Positions 8,480 to 19,668 of a stretch of 64,000 nucleotides of DNA are shown piece after piece. The notes below the pieces were generated by a model. The model was not told where the DNA came from, made no database searches, and saw only the letters and a list, made by a program, of their open reading frames with translations. A program made the translations under genes and the position numbers. Where the stretch lies: assembly GCA_050014755.1 (NCBI GenBank), contig JBEKCS010000011.1, forward strand, positions 4,563-68,562, read 5' to 3'. The DNA is from Bog-756 sp050014755. GTDB lineage: Bacteria > Actinomycetota > Acidimicrobiia > Acidimicrobiales > RAAP-2. Within the stretch, counting starts at the first letter, position 1. The number at the start of each line of letters is the position of its first letter.

Positions 8480-9646
8480 TCATCCGCCCGACACGAGCAG
8501 GTCGCCCCCGGCCGGTGGGGTGGGGTCGTCGATCGTGTCGAGCCACCGGTCGGGCAGGTGGACCGGCCGGGGGCCGTTCGTGTGGCCCCGGGCCATGCGC
8601 ATCGACTCGGGCGGGAACGCCACGTCCGGGTCGAGGTCGTCGAGCAGGGTCACAACCTCGGGAACCGACGACGCCGTGGCCAACGACCTGCGCACCCGGG
8701 GGCCGACGGGGAACCCGGTCAGGTACCAACCCGAGTGCTTGCGGAACTGGCGGACACCGTGGGACTCGCCGAACAGACCGCAGAGCAGGTCGAGGTGGAC
8801 CAGCATCATCGAGCAGATCTGGCCGAGCGCTGGCGGGGTGGGGACCGGCTTCCCCTGGAGCACGGCGGCCAGGTCCCGGAAGAGCCACGGGCGCCCGAGA
8901 CAGCCCCTCCCGACCACGACGCCGTCGCACCCGGTGGAGGCCATCATGGCCAGGGCGTCCGTCGCCTCCCACAGGTCACCGTTGCCCAGGACGGGGATGG
9001 AGGTGACGGTCTGCTTCAACGAGGCGATGGCGCTCCAGTCGGCGCTTCCCGAGTAGAGCTGCTCGGCGGTACGGGCGTGCAGGGTGACCGCGGCCACGCC
9101 CTCGGACTCCGCGATCCGCCCGGATTCGAGAAAGGTGATGTGGTCGGCGTCGACCCCGATGCGCAGCTTCACCGTGACCGGCACCGTCCCGGCGTTCGTC
9201 ACCGCGGCCCGGACGATGTCGCGGAAGAGGGTCCGGTGGACAGGGAGGGCCGCCCCGGCCCCCTGCCGGGTCACCTTTCCCGCCGGGCACCCGAAGTTGA
9301 GGTCGATGTGGTCCACCCCGATCTCGTCGACCAGGCGCACCACCGCCCGGCCCATCACCGTGGGGTCGACGCTCGACAACTGCACACTGCGCACCGTCTC
9401 GTCGTCGCCGAACGAGGCCATCCCCATGGTCTTGGCGTTCCCCTCGACGAGGGCCCTGGCCGTGACCATCTCGCTCACGTACAGGCCGGCTCCGTAGCTG
9501 CGGCACAGGGTGCGGAACGCACTGTTTGTCACCCCGGCCATCGGCGCGAGGACGACCGGCAGATCGACGACGAGTTTGCCGAGCTTGAGTTCGACAGCCC
9601 TGGCCCCGGGCGGAGACGGGTCCGGCGGGCGGAGTTCGGAGGTCAC
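8480..9646 (-). CDS. dusB: tRNA-dihydrouridine synthase
   Basis: FMN-dependent reduction of uridines in tRNA to dihydrouridine. The 388-residue protein carries the Dus hallmarks: VVLAPMAGVTNSAFR near the N-terminus, DHIDLNFGCPAGKVTRQGAG with the catalytic cysteine, TVKLRIGVD, LHARTAEQLYSG and the FMN-phosphate loop CDGVVVGRGCLGRPWLF. The GTG at 9646 overlaps the maf stop by 4 bp and is preferred over an ATG 18 bp upstream. Co-transcribed downstream of maf. The DusB assignment is by overall similarity; another Dus subgroup is possible. Confidence 0.9.
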   Translation of the reverse strand: MTSELRPPDPSPPGARAVELKLGKLVVDLPVVLAPMAGVTNSAFRTLCRSYGAGLYVSEMVTARALVEGNAKTMGMASFGDDETVRSVQLSSVDPTVMGRAVVRLVDEIGVDHIDLNFGCPAGKVTRQGAGAALPVHRTLFRDIVRAAVTNAGTVPVTVKLRIGVDADHITFLESGRIAESEGVAAVTLHARTAEQLYSGSADWSAIASLKQTVTSIPVLGNGDLWEATDALAMMASTGCDGVVVGRGCLGRPWLFRDLAAVLQGKPVPTPPALGQICSMMLVHLDLLCGLFGESHGVRQFRKHSGWYLTGFPVGPRVRRSLATASSVPEVVTLLDDLDPDVAFPPESMRMARGHTNGPRPVHLPDRWLDTIDDPTPPAGGDLLVSGG

Positions 9647-10248
9647 GGCCGGCCGTCCTCCCACAGATCGGTGATCGGGACGCCGATGTCGGCCAGTAGC
9701 GAGCGGAGCGCGGGAAGGGACAGGCCGATGACGTTCCCGTGGTCGCCGACGATCCCGTCGACGAACGGCGCCGACCTCCCGTCCAGGGTGAACGCCCCGG
9801 CCACCGAGAGGGCGTCACCGGTGGCCAGATAGGCGTCCAACTCGTCGTCGGTGGTGATCCCGAAGCGCACGGTGGTGCCGACCACGGTCTCGGACCTCGC
9901 CCCGGTGGCCTCGTCGATGAGGACGTGCCCGGTATAGAGGGTGCCCGCCCGCCCGCGCATCGCCGCGAGCCAGGTCCTGGCCTCGTCGACCGACGACGGC
10001 TTGCCGTGGGGTCGTCCGTCGAACTCGAGCATCGAGTCGCACCCGATGACCAGGTCGGCCCCGTCGGACCGCACGACCGCCTCTGCCTTGCGGGCGGCCA
10101 GACGCCTCACCGACCCCCGGGTGTCGTCCGGGTCGATGTCGTCCTCGTCGATACCGCTGACCACGACCCTCGGATCGATGCCCGCGTCACGCAGGAGCTT
10201 CAGGCGCGCGGGGGAGCCCGAGGCGAGGACCAGGGTGCGAGCCGACAT
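9643..10248 (-). CDS. maf: Maf-like nucleotide pyrophosphatase
   Basis: Maf proteins are house-cleaning pyrophosphatases that hydrolyse dTTP, UTP or modified nucleoside triphosphates. The N-terminal motif LVLASGSPARLKLLRDAGI contains the S-x-R signature, and VIGCDSMLEFDGRPHGKP and the terminal VIGLSLPALRSLLADIGVPI match the family. Length (201 residues) is typical. The gene overlaps dusB by 4 bp downstream, so the two are probably translated together. The exact substrate subfamily (YhdE-like or YceF-like) cannot be assigned with confidence from the motif alone. Confidence 0.9.
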   Translation of the reverse strand: MSARTLVLASGSPARLKLLRDAGIDPRVVVSGIDEDDIDPDDTRGSVRRLAARKAEAVVRSDGADLVIGCDSMLEFDGRPHGKPSSVDEARTWLAAMRGRAGTLYTGHVLIDEATGARSETVVGTTVRFGITTDDELDAYLATGDALSVAGAFTLDGRSAPFVDGIVGDHGNVIGLSLPALRSLLADIGVPITDLWEDGRP

Positions 10249-10333
10249 GGGACAAGCCTAGGGGTCCGGTCGTGGGTCCGAGGCGGAACGGGACACCCGT
10301 GCCGGGTCGTGGAGAATGCGCGATCCTGGGTGG

Positions 10334-10615
10334 ATGACCGATGCCGGCACGACCTTGGCCCCAACCCACGTCGACCCGCAGCTCGACGGCGACCACGAGC
10401 GAATGTCCCACATCGTCCTCGAAGGGTTCAAGCCCGAGAAGGGCGACTTCGTCTCGGCCGGGCCGTCGGTGGTGGAGGGGATGGTCAACGGGACCGCGGT
10501 GAAGGCACTGTGCGGGAAGATCTGGGTTCCGGGCCGCAATCCCAAGCGCTATCCGGTCTGTCCCACCTGCAAGGAGATCGCCGAGTCCCGCGGCTGGAAG
10601 GTGCCCGAGGGCTGA
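10334..10615 (+). CDS. DUF3039 family protein
   Basis: A 93-residue protein with the features of the actinobacterial DUF3039 family: HIVLEGFKPEKGDFVSAGPSVVEG, then ALCGKIWVPGRNPKRYPVCPTCKEI. The Cys-x(15-16)-Cys-x2-Cys arrangement suggests a small zinc ribbon. Function is unknown. The ATG at 10334 starts the conserved part; a start at 10316 is possible. It stands between the divergent maf/dus operon and the desaturase gene. Confidence 0.75.
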   Translation: MTDAGTTLAPTHVDPQLDGDHERMSHIVLEGFKPEKGDFVSAGPSVVEGMVNGTAVKALCGKIWVPGRNPKRYPVCPTCKEIAESRGWKVPEG

Positions 10616-10792
10616 CGGCCCCACGCACCGCCGCAACCGTGGCACGTCCCGGTCGCATGCGACCGCCGGGTGTACCGACGAACCAGTAGCCGTTTCCGGG
10701 GGTACGATGCACCATCGTCGCTCGGCGTCCGGCCCGCACCAGGCCCTCCGGAATGACCCTGCCCCACGCGCACCCGCGCTCTCGGAGGTCCC

Positions 10793-11752
10793 ATGGGTCC
10801 CACCCCCCTCGCCGCCGGCATCCTCAGTGCCACCGATCCGTCCGATGACGGGAGTGGGCCTCCCCAGGTGGTCCCTGTCTCGCAGAAGGTGATCACCGCG
10901 GCAATCGTGGCGGGCCCGGCGGTCGCTCTCGGCCTGGCGGTGTGGTGGCTCTGGGGCGGCGTGATCGACGCCACCGACGTGGCGATCGCCCTGGTCCTGT
11001 ACCTGGTCACCGGCTTCGGGGTCACCGTGGGCTTCCACCGCCTGTTCACCCATCGGGGCTTCGCTCCCCACCGTGCACTCAAGATCACCCTGGCCGTGCT
11101 CGGATCGATGGCCGTCGAGGGCTCGGTGACCAGTTGGGTGGCCACCCACCGTCGTCATCACATCTACAGCGACCGGGCCGGCGACCCCCATTCGCCCTAC
11201 CGGTACGGCGATCGGGGAACCGCACTGTTGCGGGGGCTGGCGTTCTCCCACATGGGCTGGCTGTTCGTCTCGGACTCCTCGAGTGCCGAGCGCTACGCCC
11301 CCGACCTGCTGAAGGACCGTGACATCGTCCGGATCGGGCGGTTGTTTCCGGTCCTTGCGGTGGCGTCCCTGGCCATCCCCTTCGGCATCGGGTACGCCAT
11401 CTCCGGAACCTGGGTGGGCGCACTGATGGCACTGGTGTGGGCCGGTCTGGTCCGGATGGCACTGCTCCACCACGTGACCTGGTCGATCAACTCACTGTGC
11501 CACGTGTTCGGGCGACGGACCGAAGCCACCGGCGACCGGAGCTCCAACCTGTGGCCCCTGGCTGTGGTGTCCCTGGGCGAGAGCTGGCACAACATCCACC
11601 ACGCCCACCCGTCATGGGCCCGACACGGCGCCCGTCAGGGGATGGTGGATCCCTCCGCCTGGCTCATCGGACGGTTCGAGCAGTGGGGCTGGGCCACCCG
11701 GGTGCGGTGGCCGGAGCTCGGTGTCGACGACCTGTCGGCCCCGATGGCCTGA
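10793..11752 (+). CDS. acyl-CoA (stearoyl-CoA 9-like) fatty acid desaturase
   Basis: Membrane di-iron enzyme that introduces a cis double bond into fatty acyl chains using oxygen. The three histidine boxes are visible: HRLFTHRGF (first box), HRRHH in a WVATHRRHHIYSD context, and ESWHNIHHAHP. Hydrophobic segments lie around residues 30-70 and 175-225, giving the usual four-helix layout. The 319-residue length fits the acyl-CoA desaturase family. A strong GGAGG site precedes the ATG by three bases plus spacer. It may supply unsaturated acyl chains for membranes and for the olefin pathway at 19.7-24.1 kb, though that link is inference. Confidence 0.9.
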   Translation: MGPTPLAAGILSATDPSDDGSGPPQVVPVSQKVITAAIVAGPAVALGLAVWWLWGGVIDATDVAIALVLYLVTGFGVTVGFHRLFTHRGFAPHRALKITLAVLGSMAVEGSVTSWVATHRRHHIYSDRAGDPHSPYRYGDRGTALLRGLAFSHMGWLFVSDSSSAERYAPDLLKDRDIVRIGRLFPVLAVASLAIPFGIGYAISGTWVGALMALVWAGLVRMALLHHVTWSINSLCHVFGRRTEATGDRSSNLWPLAVVSLGESWHNIHHAHPSWARHGARQGMVDPSAWLIGRFEQWGWATRVRWPELGVDDLSAPMA

Positions 11753-11764
11753 CGGCCGGCGAAT

Positions 11765-12202
11765 TCACCTCGGTCGGTCGACCCCTTGGGGCTCGTTCAC
11801 CCGGCCCGAGACGTGCTGGACCAACCAGCCGTTGCCGTCGGGATCGTGGACCTCGAAGAAGGTGTTGTAGTCGCGACCTTCCGGATCCGGTCCCTCCGCC
11901 TGGCCTCCTTGCACGAAGTGGATGAGTCCACCCGGCCGGGCGCCGCGTCCGACCAGCTCGGAGTGGGCCCGGACGATGTCGGGGACCACCAGGTGGAGAC
12001 CCTGGGCGGTGCCGGCGGACTCGGGATTGCGCATGAGGGCTACTGAGCATGCCGATCCGGGGGGCGTGACCTGGATCACCCTGAAGTCCGGTCCGCCCTG
12101 ATGATCGACGTGGAGGTCGAAGCCGAACCGGTCCAGGTAGAAGGCCTTGGCCCTGTCCTGGTCGGCGACGGGCACCACGACCAATTCGAGCTTCCAATCC
12201 AT
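11765..12202 (-). CDS. VOC (glyoxalase/bleomycin-resistance-like) family protein
   Basis: A 145-residue single vicinal-oxygen-chelate protein: KLELVVVPVADQDRAKAFY starts the first beta-alpha-beta-beta-beta unit, and YNTFFEVHDPDGNGWLVQ gives the second, with His and Glu positions that could bind a metal. Members include glyoxalase I, dioxygenases and resistance proteins, so the reaction is open. The ATG at 12202 has AAGGAGA about eight bases upstream; the open frame beyond it is low complexity and includes a 9-bp tandem repeat. It converges on the desaturase gene with a 12-bp gap. Confidence 0.8.
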   Translation of the reverse strand: MDWKLELVVVPVADQDRAKAFYLDRFGFDLHVDHQGGPDFRVIQVTPPGSACSVALMRNPESAGTAQGLHLVVPDIVRAHSELVGRGARPGGLIHFVQGGQAEGPDPEGRDYNTFFEVHDPDGNGWLVQHVSGRVNEPQGVDRPR

Positions 12203-12263
12203 GGGTGGTCTCCTTGTCTCCTTCGGTTCTGTTCCTCCCGGGGAAGCGTCCGAGCTCCTCTGC

Positions 12264-12308
12264 TGACGACCCTGACGACCCTGACGACCCCGACGACCCC
12301 GACTACCT
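12264..12308 (+). repeat. 9-bp tandem repeat, about five copies
   Basis: Unit TGACGACCC, three exact copies followed by CGACGACCC and a decayed CGACTACCT. It lies between the VOC gene start and the BsaP stop, in the VOC 5' region on the minus strand. It is a potential length-variable tract. Confidence 0.8.
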
Positions 12309-12350
12309 CGGCATTCCTGATCAACCGGGTGCCGTCCCGTCCCACCACGA

Positions 12351-12548
12351 TCAGAGGCCGGCCAGCTCCCCGTGGTCCCGACAGCGGGCCCGGTAGCCAC
12401 CGGGGGTGACCGCGACCGTCAACCGACGGCCGCAGTCGGGGCAGAAGCGGGGCGGGTCGAGGGTGCGGCCACATCCGACACACGATGCCGAGCCGCAGCC
12501 GGTGCAGTGGGCACCGGACCCGGTGGCGGCAAGGTCGGCGGCATCCAC
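12351..12548 (-). CDS. bsaP: biotin synthase auxiliary protein-like small Cys-rich protein
   Basis: A small (about 65-residue) protein directly downstream of bioB, starting at a GTG 11 bases after the bioB stop. It has several cysteine pairs: CTGC, CVGC and CPDC, with further Cys and His near the end (RARCRDHGEL). This layout and position match the actinobacterial BsaP family, described as an accessory protein needed for biotin synthase activity, probably through Fe-S or sulfur handling. The assignment rests on position and the Cys pattern; a generic zinc-ribbon protein is the alternative. Confidence 0.7.
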   Translation of the reverse strand: MDAADLAATGSGAHCTGCGSASCVGCGRTLDPPRFCPDCGRRLTVAVTPGGYRARCRDHGELAGL

Positions 12549-12559
12549 GGGCGTCGCGT

Positions 12560-13654
12560 TCAGAGGACCCCGGTGAGGGTGCCCACCGGCATGCGGAGGT
12601 CGGCCAGCATCTGGAGGTCCTCGTCGGCCGAGCGACCGAGCGTGGTGAGGTAGTTGCCGACGATGAGGGCGTTGATACCCGAGGTCATCCCCATGGACTG
12701 CAGCTCCCGGAGCGTGACCTCCCGACCCCCCGCATAGCGCAGGATGACCCCGGGGAGTCCGAGCCGGAACAGGGCGATCCAACGGATGGCCTCCCAGGCG
12801 GCCACCGGCTGCTCGCCGCCGAGGGGGGTACCGGGACGGGGGTTCAAGAAGTTGAGGGGAACCTCGGTGGGGTCCAGCTCCTGGAGCTGTGTCAGCAGCT
12901 CGATGCGCTGCTCGTCGGACTCACCCATGCCGATCAGGGCGCCGCAGCACAGCTCCATGCCGTGGTCGCGGACCAGCCGGCAGGTCTCCTCACGCTCCTC
13001 CCAGGTGTGGGACGTCACCACCGAGGGGAAGAAGGACCGGGAGGTCTCGAGATTGTGGTTGTAGCGGTGGACCCCACCCTCGGCGAACCGCCGTGCCTGG
13101 TCCTCGGTCAACAGGCCGGCGCTGACGGCGACGTTGAGGCCCGTGCGCTCCCGCACCATCGGGACGAGCTCCAGGATCCGCTGCATGGTGCGCTCGTCGG
13201 GACCCCGGACGGCCAGGACGATGCAGAACTCGGAGGCGCCGGCAGCCTTGGTCTCCTCGGCGGCCTGCAGCACCTCGTCGGCGTCGAGGAACGGGGTGGC
13301 CTTGACCGGGGTGTCGAATCGGGACGACTGGGAGCAGAAGTGGCAGTCCTCGGGGCAGCCGCCGGTCTTGGCGGACAGGATGCCCTCCACCTCGACCTCC
13401 GGCCCGCACCAGGCCAGACGCACCTGGTGGGCCAGTGCGGCCAGGGATGTCACGTAACCATCGGGTAGGGCGGCCAGGCCGGCCAGTTCGTCGCCGGTGA
13501 GGAGCCGTCGTTCGTCGAGGAGCGCGGCCTCGGCGGCGTGGATGCGGGCCCGGGCGACCGACGGGTCGATGTCGGGGCGTTCGGGCTCGCCGCGCCTAGG
13601 GGGTGAGAGGGTGACGGCGGTGGGTGCGGGGGCGCTGGCGGAGTCTCCGGGCAT
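12560..13654 (-). CDS. bioB: biotin synthase
   Basis: Radical SAM enzyme that inserts sulfur into dethiobiotin. The [4Fe-4S] motif CPEDCHFC (C100, C104, C107) sits in the expected GILSAKTGGCPEDC context. Further family blocks are FCIVLAVRGP, GVHRYNHNLETSRSFFP, CCGALIGMGES, VPLNFLNPRPGTPL and the 2Fe-2S arginine region with ILRYAGGREVTLRELQ. The ATG at 13654 is preferred; the frame is open to 13735 but that would overlap the stop of the upstream enoyl-CoA hydratase gene. It forms a pair with the BsaP-like gene and lies 8 kb from bioAFD. Confidence 0.95.
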   Translation of the reverse strand: MPGDSASAPAPTAVTLSPPRRGEPERPDIDPSVARARIHAAEAALLDERRLLTGDELAGLAALPDGYVTSLAALAHQVRLAWCGPEVEVEGILSAKTGGCPEDCHFCSQSSRFDTPVKATPFLDADEVLQAAEETKAAGASEFCIVLAVRGPDERTMQRILELVPMVRERTGLNVAVSAGLLTEDQARRFAEGGVHRYNHNLETSRSFFPSVVTSHTWEEREETCRLVRDHGMELCCGALIGMGESDEQRIELLTQLQELDPTEVPLNFLNPRPGTPLGGEQPVAAWEAIRWIALFRLGLPGVILRYAGGREVTLRELQSMGMTSGINALIVGNYLTTLGRSADEDLQMLADLRMPVGTLTGVL

Positions 13655-13712
13655 GGCGGCAACGGTACCCGTCGGGACGACCCCGGCGGAAACCGGGCGC
13701 CGGCGCGGGCCG

Positions 13713-14555
13713 TCAGCCCTTGGCCGGTGGGTCACCGAACACCGGTGGGCGCTTCTCGCGTAGGGCGGCCACGCCCTCGCGATAGTCCGGCCCGGCCATC
13801 ATCGGATCGAGCAGCGCCTCGGCGGCCCGGACCGACTCCGCGGCCGTCATGTGGAACGACTCGTAGACCTGGCGTTTGGAGGCGGCGAGCGAGGCCGGGG
13901 AGACGGTGGTGGCGAGCGTCAGCGCGTAGCGGTGGACGTGCTCGAGCAGGTCGGCCCCCTCGACGACATCGGTCACCAGGCCGAATCCATGGGCCTGGTC
14001 GGCGTCGAAGGTCCGGCTGGTCAAGATGAGGTCCAGTGCCCGGGACAGACCGACCAGCTTGGGCAGGAGCCAGGCCAGGCCGAAGGCGCAGGGGAGCCCG
14101 AGCTTGCCGTGGGCCGTGGTGAACTTCGCCCCCCTGGCGGCGAATCGCAGGTCGCAGTAGCACGAGAGGGCGAAGCCGATCCCGGCGACCGGCCCGTTGA
14201 TGGCGGCCAGGATCGGCTTGTCGACGCCGAAGTGGTAGGCGAGTTCGGCGTCGAACTCCGGCCGCACGCCGTAGCCGGGGGTGGCCAGGTCGTCCGGGGC
14301 CCCCGAGTCGTAGGAGCCGCGCTCGGCGTGGCCGGCCAGGTCCTCGGATTCGGCCCCGGCGCAGAAGCCCCGTCCGCTTCCGGTGACCACGATGACCCGC
14401 ACGGCGGGGTCGTCGGCGGCCGACTGGAGGAGCGAGCGGTACTCGGCGTTCATCGTCGCCGTCCAGGCGTTGAGGCGCTCGGGTCGGTCGAGGGTGATCG
14501 TGGCGATCCGGTCGACGACCTCGTAGCGGGTCGCCTCGAGGGTGGACGGTGTCAT
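13713..14555 (-). CDS. enoyl-CoA hydratase/isomerase family protein
   Basis: A 280-residue crotonase-fold protein. The oxyanion-hole segments are visible as GRGFCAGAESEDLAG and ILAAINGPVAGIGFALSCYCDL, followed by FTTAHGKLGLPCAFGLAWLLPKLVG, where family acidic residues would act on the substrate. The usual reaction is hydration of 2-trans-enoyl-CoA in beta-oxidation, but crotonases also include isomerases and ring-cleaving enzymes. The glutamate pair of classical hydratases is not clear here, so the exact reaction is open. Located 46 bp downstream of ahcY and 58 bp upstream of bioB, all on the minus strand. Confidence 0.85.
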   Translation of the reverse strand: MTPSTLEATRYEVVDRIATITLDRPERLNAWTATMNAEYRSLLQSAADDPAVRVIVVTGSGRGFCAGAESEDLAGHAERGSYDSGAPDDLATPGYGVRPEFDAELAYHFGVDKPILAAINGPVAGIGFALSCYCDLRFAARGAKFTTAHGKLGLPCAFGLAWLLPKLVGLSRALDLILTSRTFDADQAHGFGLVTDVVEGADLLEHVHRYALTLATTVSPASLAASKRQVYESFHMTAAESVRAAEALLDPMMAGPDYREGVAALREKRPPVFGDPPAKG

Positions 14556-14601
14556 GTGTGGGTCGTCTCGCCGGCGGGGTGGCCCGGCCGGGAGGATCCG
14601 G

Positions 14602-16053
<1,452 letters not shown>

Positions 16054-16263
16054 GTGGCTCCTTCGTCGTGGCGACCCCTGCGGGGACGGTGCTCAGCGGC
16101 ACGGACCGATCGGCTCGTGCGCGTGCGCCCCGACCCCCGTCTTGGCCGTAGCCCAGGCCCCGGAGACGCTCCCGCGATGATAGTGCACGCATCCCATGGA
16201 ACCGCCGGAAGCGGGCCCGCCCGGGTCCGGAACGGGAGGCTGTGTCCTGGCGCCCTCGGGGTG

Positions 16264-16962
16264 TTACTCGACGATGTCGTCTGCCGGCGGATGGATGGGC
16301 GCGCCGTCGAACATGGCCAGATAGGGATCGGGGTCGCCCTCCCAGGCGAGAGCGTGGATCTGGTCCAGGGACCGCCTCCCGGTGATGAGCCGGTACAGGG
16401 TGAAGGTGTCGGTGGTGAGCCTGACGCCGGGGGGCCCGGAACCGATCGTCGTCGAGAACCCAGGCGTGTCGAGGCTGAGCGCAGGCAGCCCGGTGCGGCC
16501 GACGAAGCGGGTCATCCCTGCGACCATGAACTCCAGACCGACCAGCACGCTCGGGGCGTCCCGTCCGCCGGACCGGCCGAGGGCGCCGCGGAGGTCATGC
16601 TCGTGGACGCCCGCATCGAAGGTGATCTGGGCGGAGACCCGGTCGGGCAGGCCGGCCGCCTGCTCCTCGAACCCGGGGGCGACCGTGTTCCAGGCCTCGA
16701 CCAGTCCGGCCAGGCCGATGGACGAGAACCGGTCGACGTGGGCCGACGTCCACTCGAGGCTCCCGGCGTTGGCCAGGTTGCCGTCGCAGGTGTCGCGTGC
16801 CACCCCGTAGACGTGGGCGACGAGGTCGGTCACGCTCCAGCCCGGACAGGCGGGGACCGGGGTGGCCGCCGCGTCGGCGTCGGGCACGCCCGCGAGCGCG
16901 TCGGTCAGTCGTACCCGCATGTCGGTGTACGCGGCCGCGGACTCGATCGATGTGGGCAGCAC
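16264..16962 (-). CDS. maleylpyruvate isomerase family, mycothiol-dependent (DinB-like) protein
   Basis: A 232-residue protein of the actinobacterial MDMPI family. The N-terminal helical bundle contains PVPACPGWSVTDLVAHVYGV, the recurrent family motif with a metal-binding His, and VHEHDLRGALGRSGGRD supplies the later His pair. Family members use mycothiol as cofactor for isomerisation or detoxification; most are uncharacterised. It is divergent from metY and separated from it by a region with a strong hairpin and a palindromic operator-like element. Confidence 0.85.
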   Translation of the reverse strand: MLPTSIESAAAYTDMRVRLTDALAGVPDADAAATPVPACPGWSVTDLVAHVYGVARDTCDGNLANAGSLEWTSAHVDRFSSIGLAGLVEAWNTVAPGFEEQAAGLPDRVSAQITFDAGVHEHDLRGALGRSGGRDAPSVLVGLEFMVAGMTRFVGRTGLPALSLDTPGFSTTIGSGPPGVRLTTDTFTLYRLITGRRSLDQIHALAWEGDPDPYLAMFDGAPIHPPADDIVE

Positions 16963-16995
16963 GGGACCTCCCGGTGACGGGGTGCCACCTCCTGA

Positions 16996-17026
16996 GTAGG
17001 GTGGCGATCGGACCTCGCCACCCTAC
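16996..17026. repeat. perfect 12-bp inverted repeat with 7-nt loop
   Basis: GTAGGGTGGCGA / TCGCCACCCTAC, in the divergent region between the MDMPI gene (start 16962) and metY. It would fold in the leader of the MDMPI transcript. It has no T-run and is not downstream of any gene, so termination is not the obvious role. A protein-binding site or leader structure are options. Confidence 0.7.
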
Positions 17027-17070
17027 GGGACCCGGCCGACCCGCCGGCGCTCCGCGCCGGGGCGGTGCCG

Positions 17071-17114
17071 GACAATTTGACCCAGTAAGTTGACCCGGCA
17101 GGTCATATTTTGTC
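17071..17114. promoter_or_regulatory. operator-like palindrome and TTGACCC direct repeats upstream of metY
   Basis: Two TTGACCC copies 13 bp apart (17077 and 17090), the second forming TGACC-CGGCA-GGTCA with its inverse. Outer arms GACAATTTGACC (17071-17082) and GGTCATATTTTGTC (17101-17114) are also near-inverse. The element is AT-rich relative to its surroundings and lies 60 bp before the metY start, so it is a plausible repressor or activator site for metY-metX. The cognate regulator is not identified. Confidence 0.5.
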
Positions 17115-17173
17115 AGTATCGGGTCCCGTCCGGTGGGGCCCGAAAGCCGCACGTCCGTCGAAGGAGACACGCC

Positions 17174-18468
<1,295 letters not shown>

Positions 18469-18472
<4 letters not shown>

Positions 18473-19599
18473 CGGGCGCTCGCGCCGCCCTGTCCTGGCA
18501 ACCCGGCGACGAACCCGGAGCGCGCCGGTTCGCCCTCCTGGCGACCGACGACACGGCCGGCCTCCCGTTGGAGAGTGGGTCATTCCTGCCCGGGCTCACC
18601 GTGGCCTACGAGACGTGGGGGTCGCCGGACTCGGCGCGGTCGAACGCCGTATTGGTGCTCCACGCGCTCACCGGCGACTCGCACGCCGCCGGCCCGGCGG
18701 GCCCCGGACATCCCACGGCCGGATGGTGGGACCGGCTGATCGGGCCCGGGGCCCCGATCGACACCGACCGCTACTACGTGGTCAGCCCCAATGTGCTGGG
18801 CGGTTGCCAGGGGACCACCGGGCCGTCTTCGGCCGCTCCCGACGGAAAGCCGTGGGGAGCGAGGTTCCCGACGCTCACCATCCGGGACCAGGTCGCGGCG
18901 GAGGTTCTGCTGGCCGAGCACCTGGGTATCGATCGGTGGGCCGCGGTCGTCGGCGGGTCGATGGGGGGCATGCGGGTGCTCGAGTGGTGCGTCGGCCACC
19001 CGGACCGGGTGGACCGGGCCGCCGTCCTGGCCGTGGGCGCGGCCGCCACCGCCGAACAGGTGGCCCTGTGCTCGGTGCAGTGCCGGGCCATCCGCCTCGA
19101 TCCCGACTTCACCGGTGGCGACTACTACGGCACGGGGGTGGCACCGGTCGCGGGGATGGCCCTGGCCCGGGGCATCGGTCAGATCTCCTACCGCACCCGA
19201 CAGGAGTTCGACGACCGGTTCGGCCACCTCCCCCAGGGGGACGAGGACCCCTTGCGGGGCGGGAGGTTCGCCGTGGAATCCTACCTCGAGCACCAGGGGA
19301 CGAAGCTGGCCGCCCGATTCGATCCGAACTCGTACCTGGTGCTCAGCGGGGCGATGAACAGCCACGACGTCGGCCGGGGCCGGGGAGGTGTGGCGTCGGC
19401 GCTGTCCGCGGTGACCGCCGAGGTGCGCGTGGCCGGCATCGACTCGGACCGGCTCTACCCGCTGCCGCTCCAGGCCGAGCTGGCCGAGCTGCTGCCGGGA
19501 GGGCGCCCCCTCGAGGTGGTCCACTCGGCCTTCGGCCACGACGGATTCCTGCTCGAGGCCGACCAGGTCGGTGCGGTGGTCGCCGCTGCACTCGGGTAG
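18469..19599 (+). CDS. metX: homoserine O-acetyltransferase
   Basis: Alpha/beta-hydrolase-fold acyltransferase that moves an acetyl group from acetyl-CoA to homoserine, providing the substrate of MetY. The nucleophile elbow GGSMGGMRVLEW (Ser164) is the MetX signature. The catalytic Asp lies near AGIDSDRLYPLPLQ and the His in SAFGHDGFLLE. Other family blocks are SPNVLGGCQGTTGPSS and FPTLTIRDQV. The 376-residue product starts at a GTG that overlaps the metY stop. Acetyl rather than succinyl specificity is assumed from the MetX family. Confidence 0.94.
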
Positions 19600-19668
19600 C
19601 GGCAGGGGAAGACGACGAGGGACGGTCCCGACCCCGGGGCGTGGCCCTGAACCGGCTCACACGGTCGG

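Noticed and set aside
16054..16263. Possible SAH riboswitch upstream of ahcY
   Set aside because: The leader is GC-rich and has a TATCAT box, but I could not match the conserved core. A covariance search (Rfam SAH riboswitch) on the minus strand would decide.
16963..17173. SAM-IV type riboswitch upstream of metY
   Set aside because: The expected conserved core is not visible; the repeats present fit a protein operator better.
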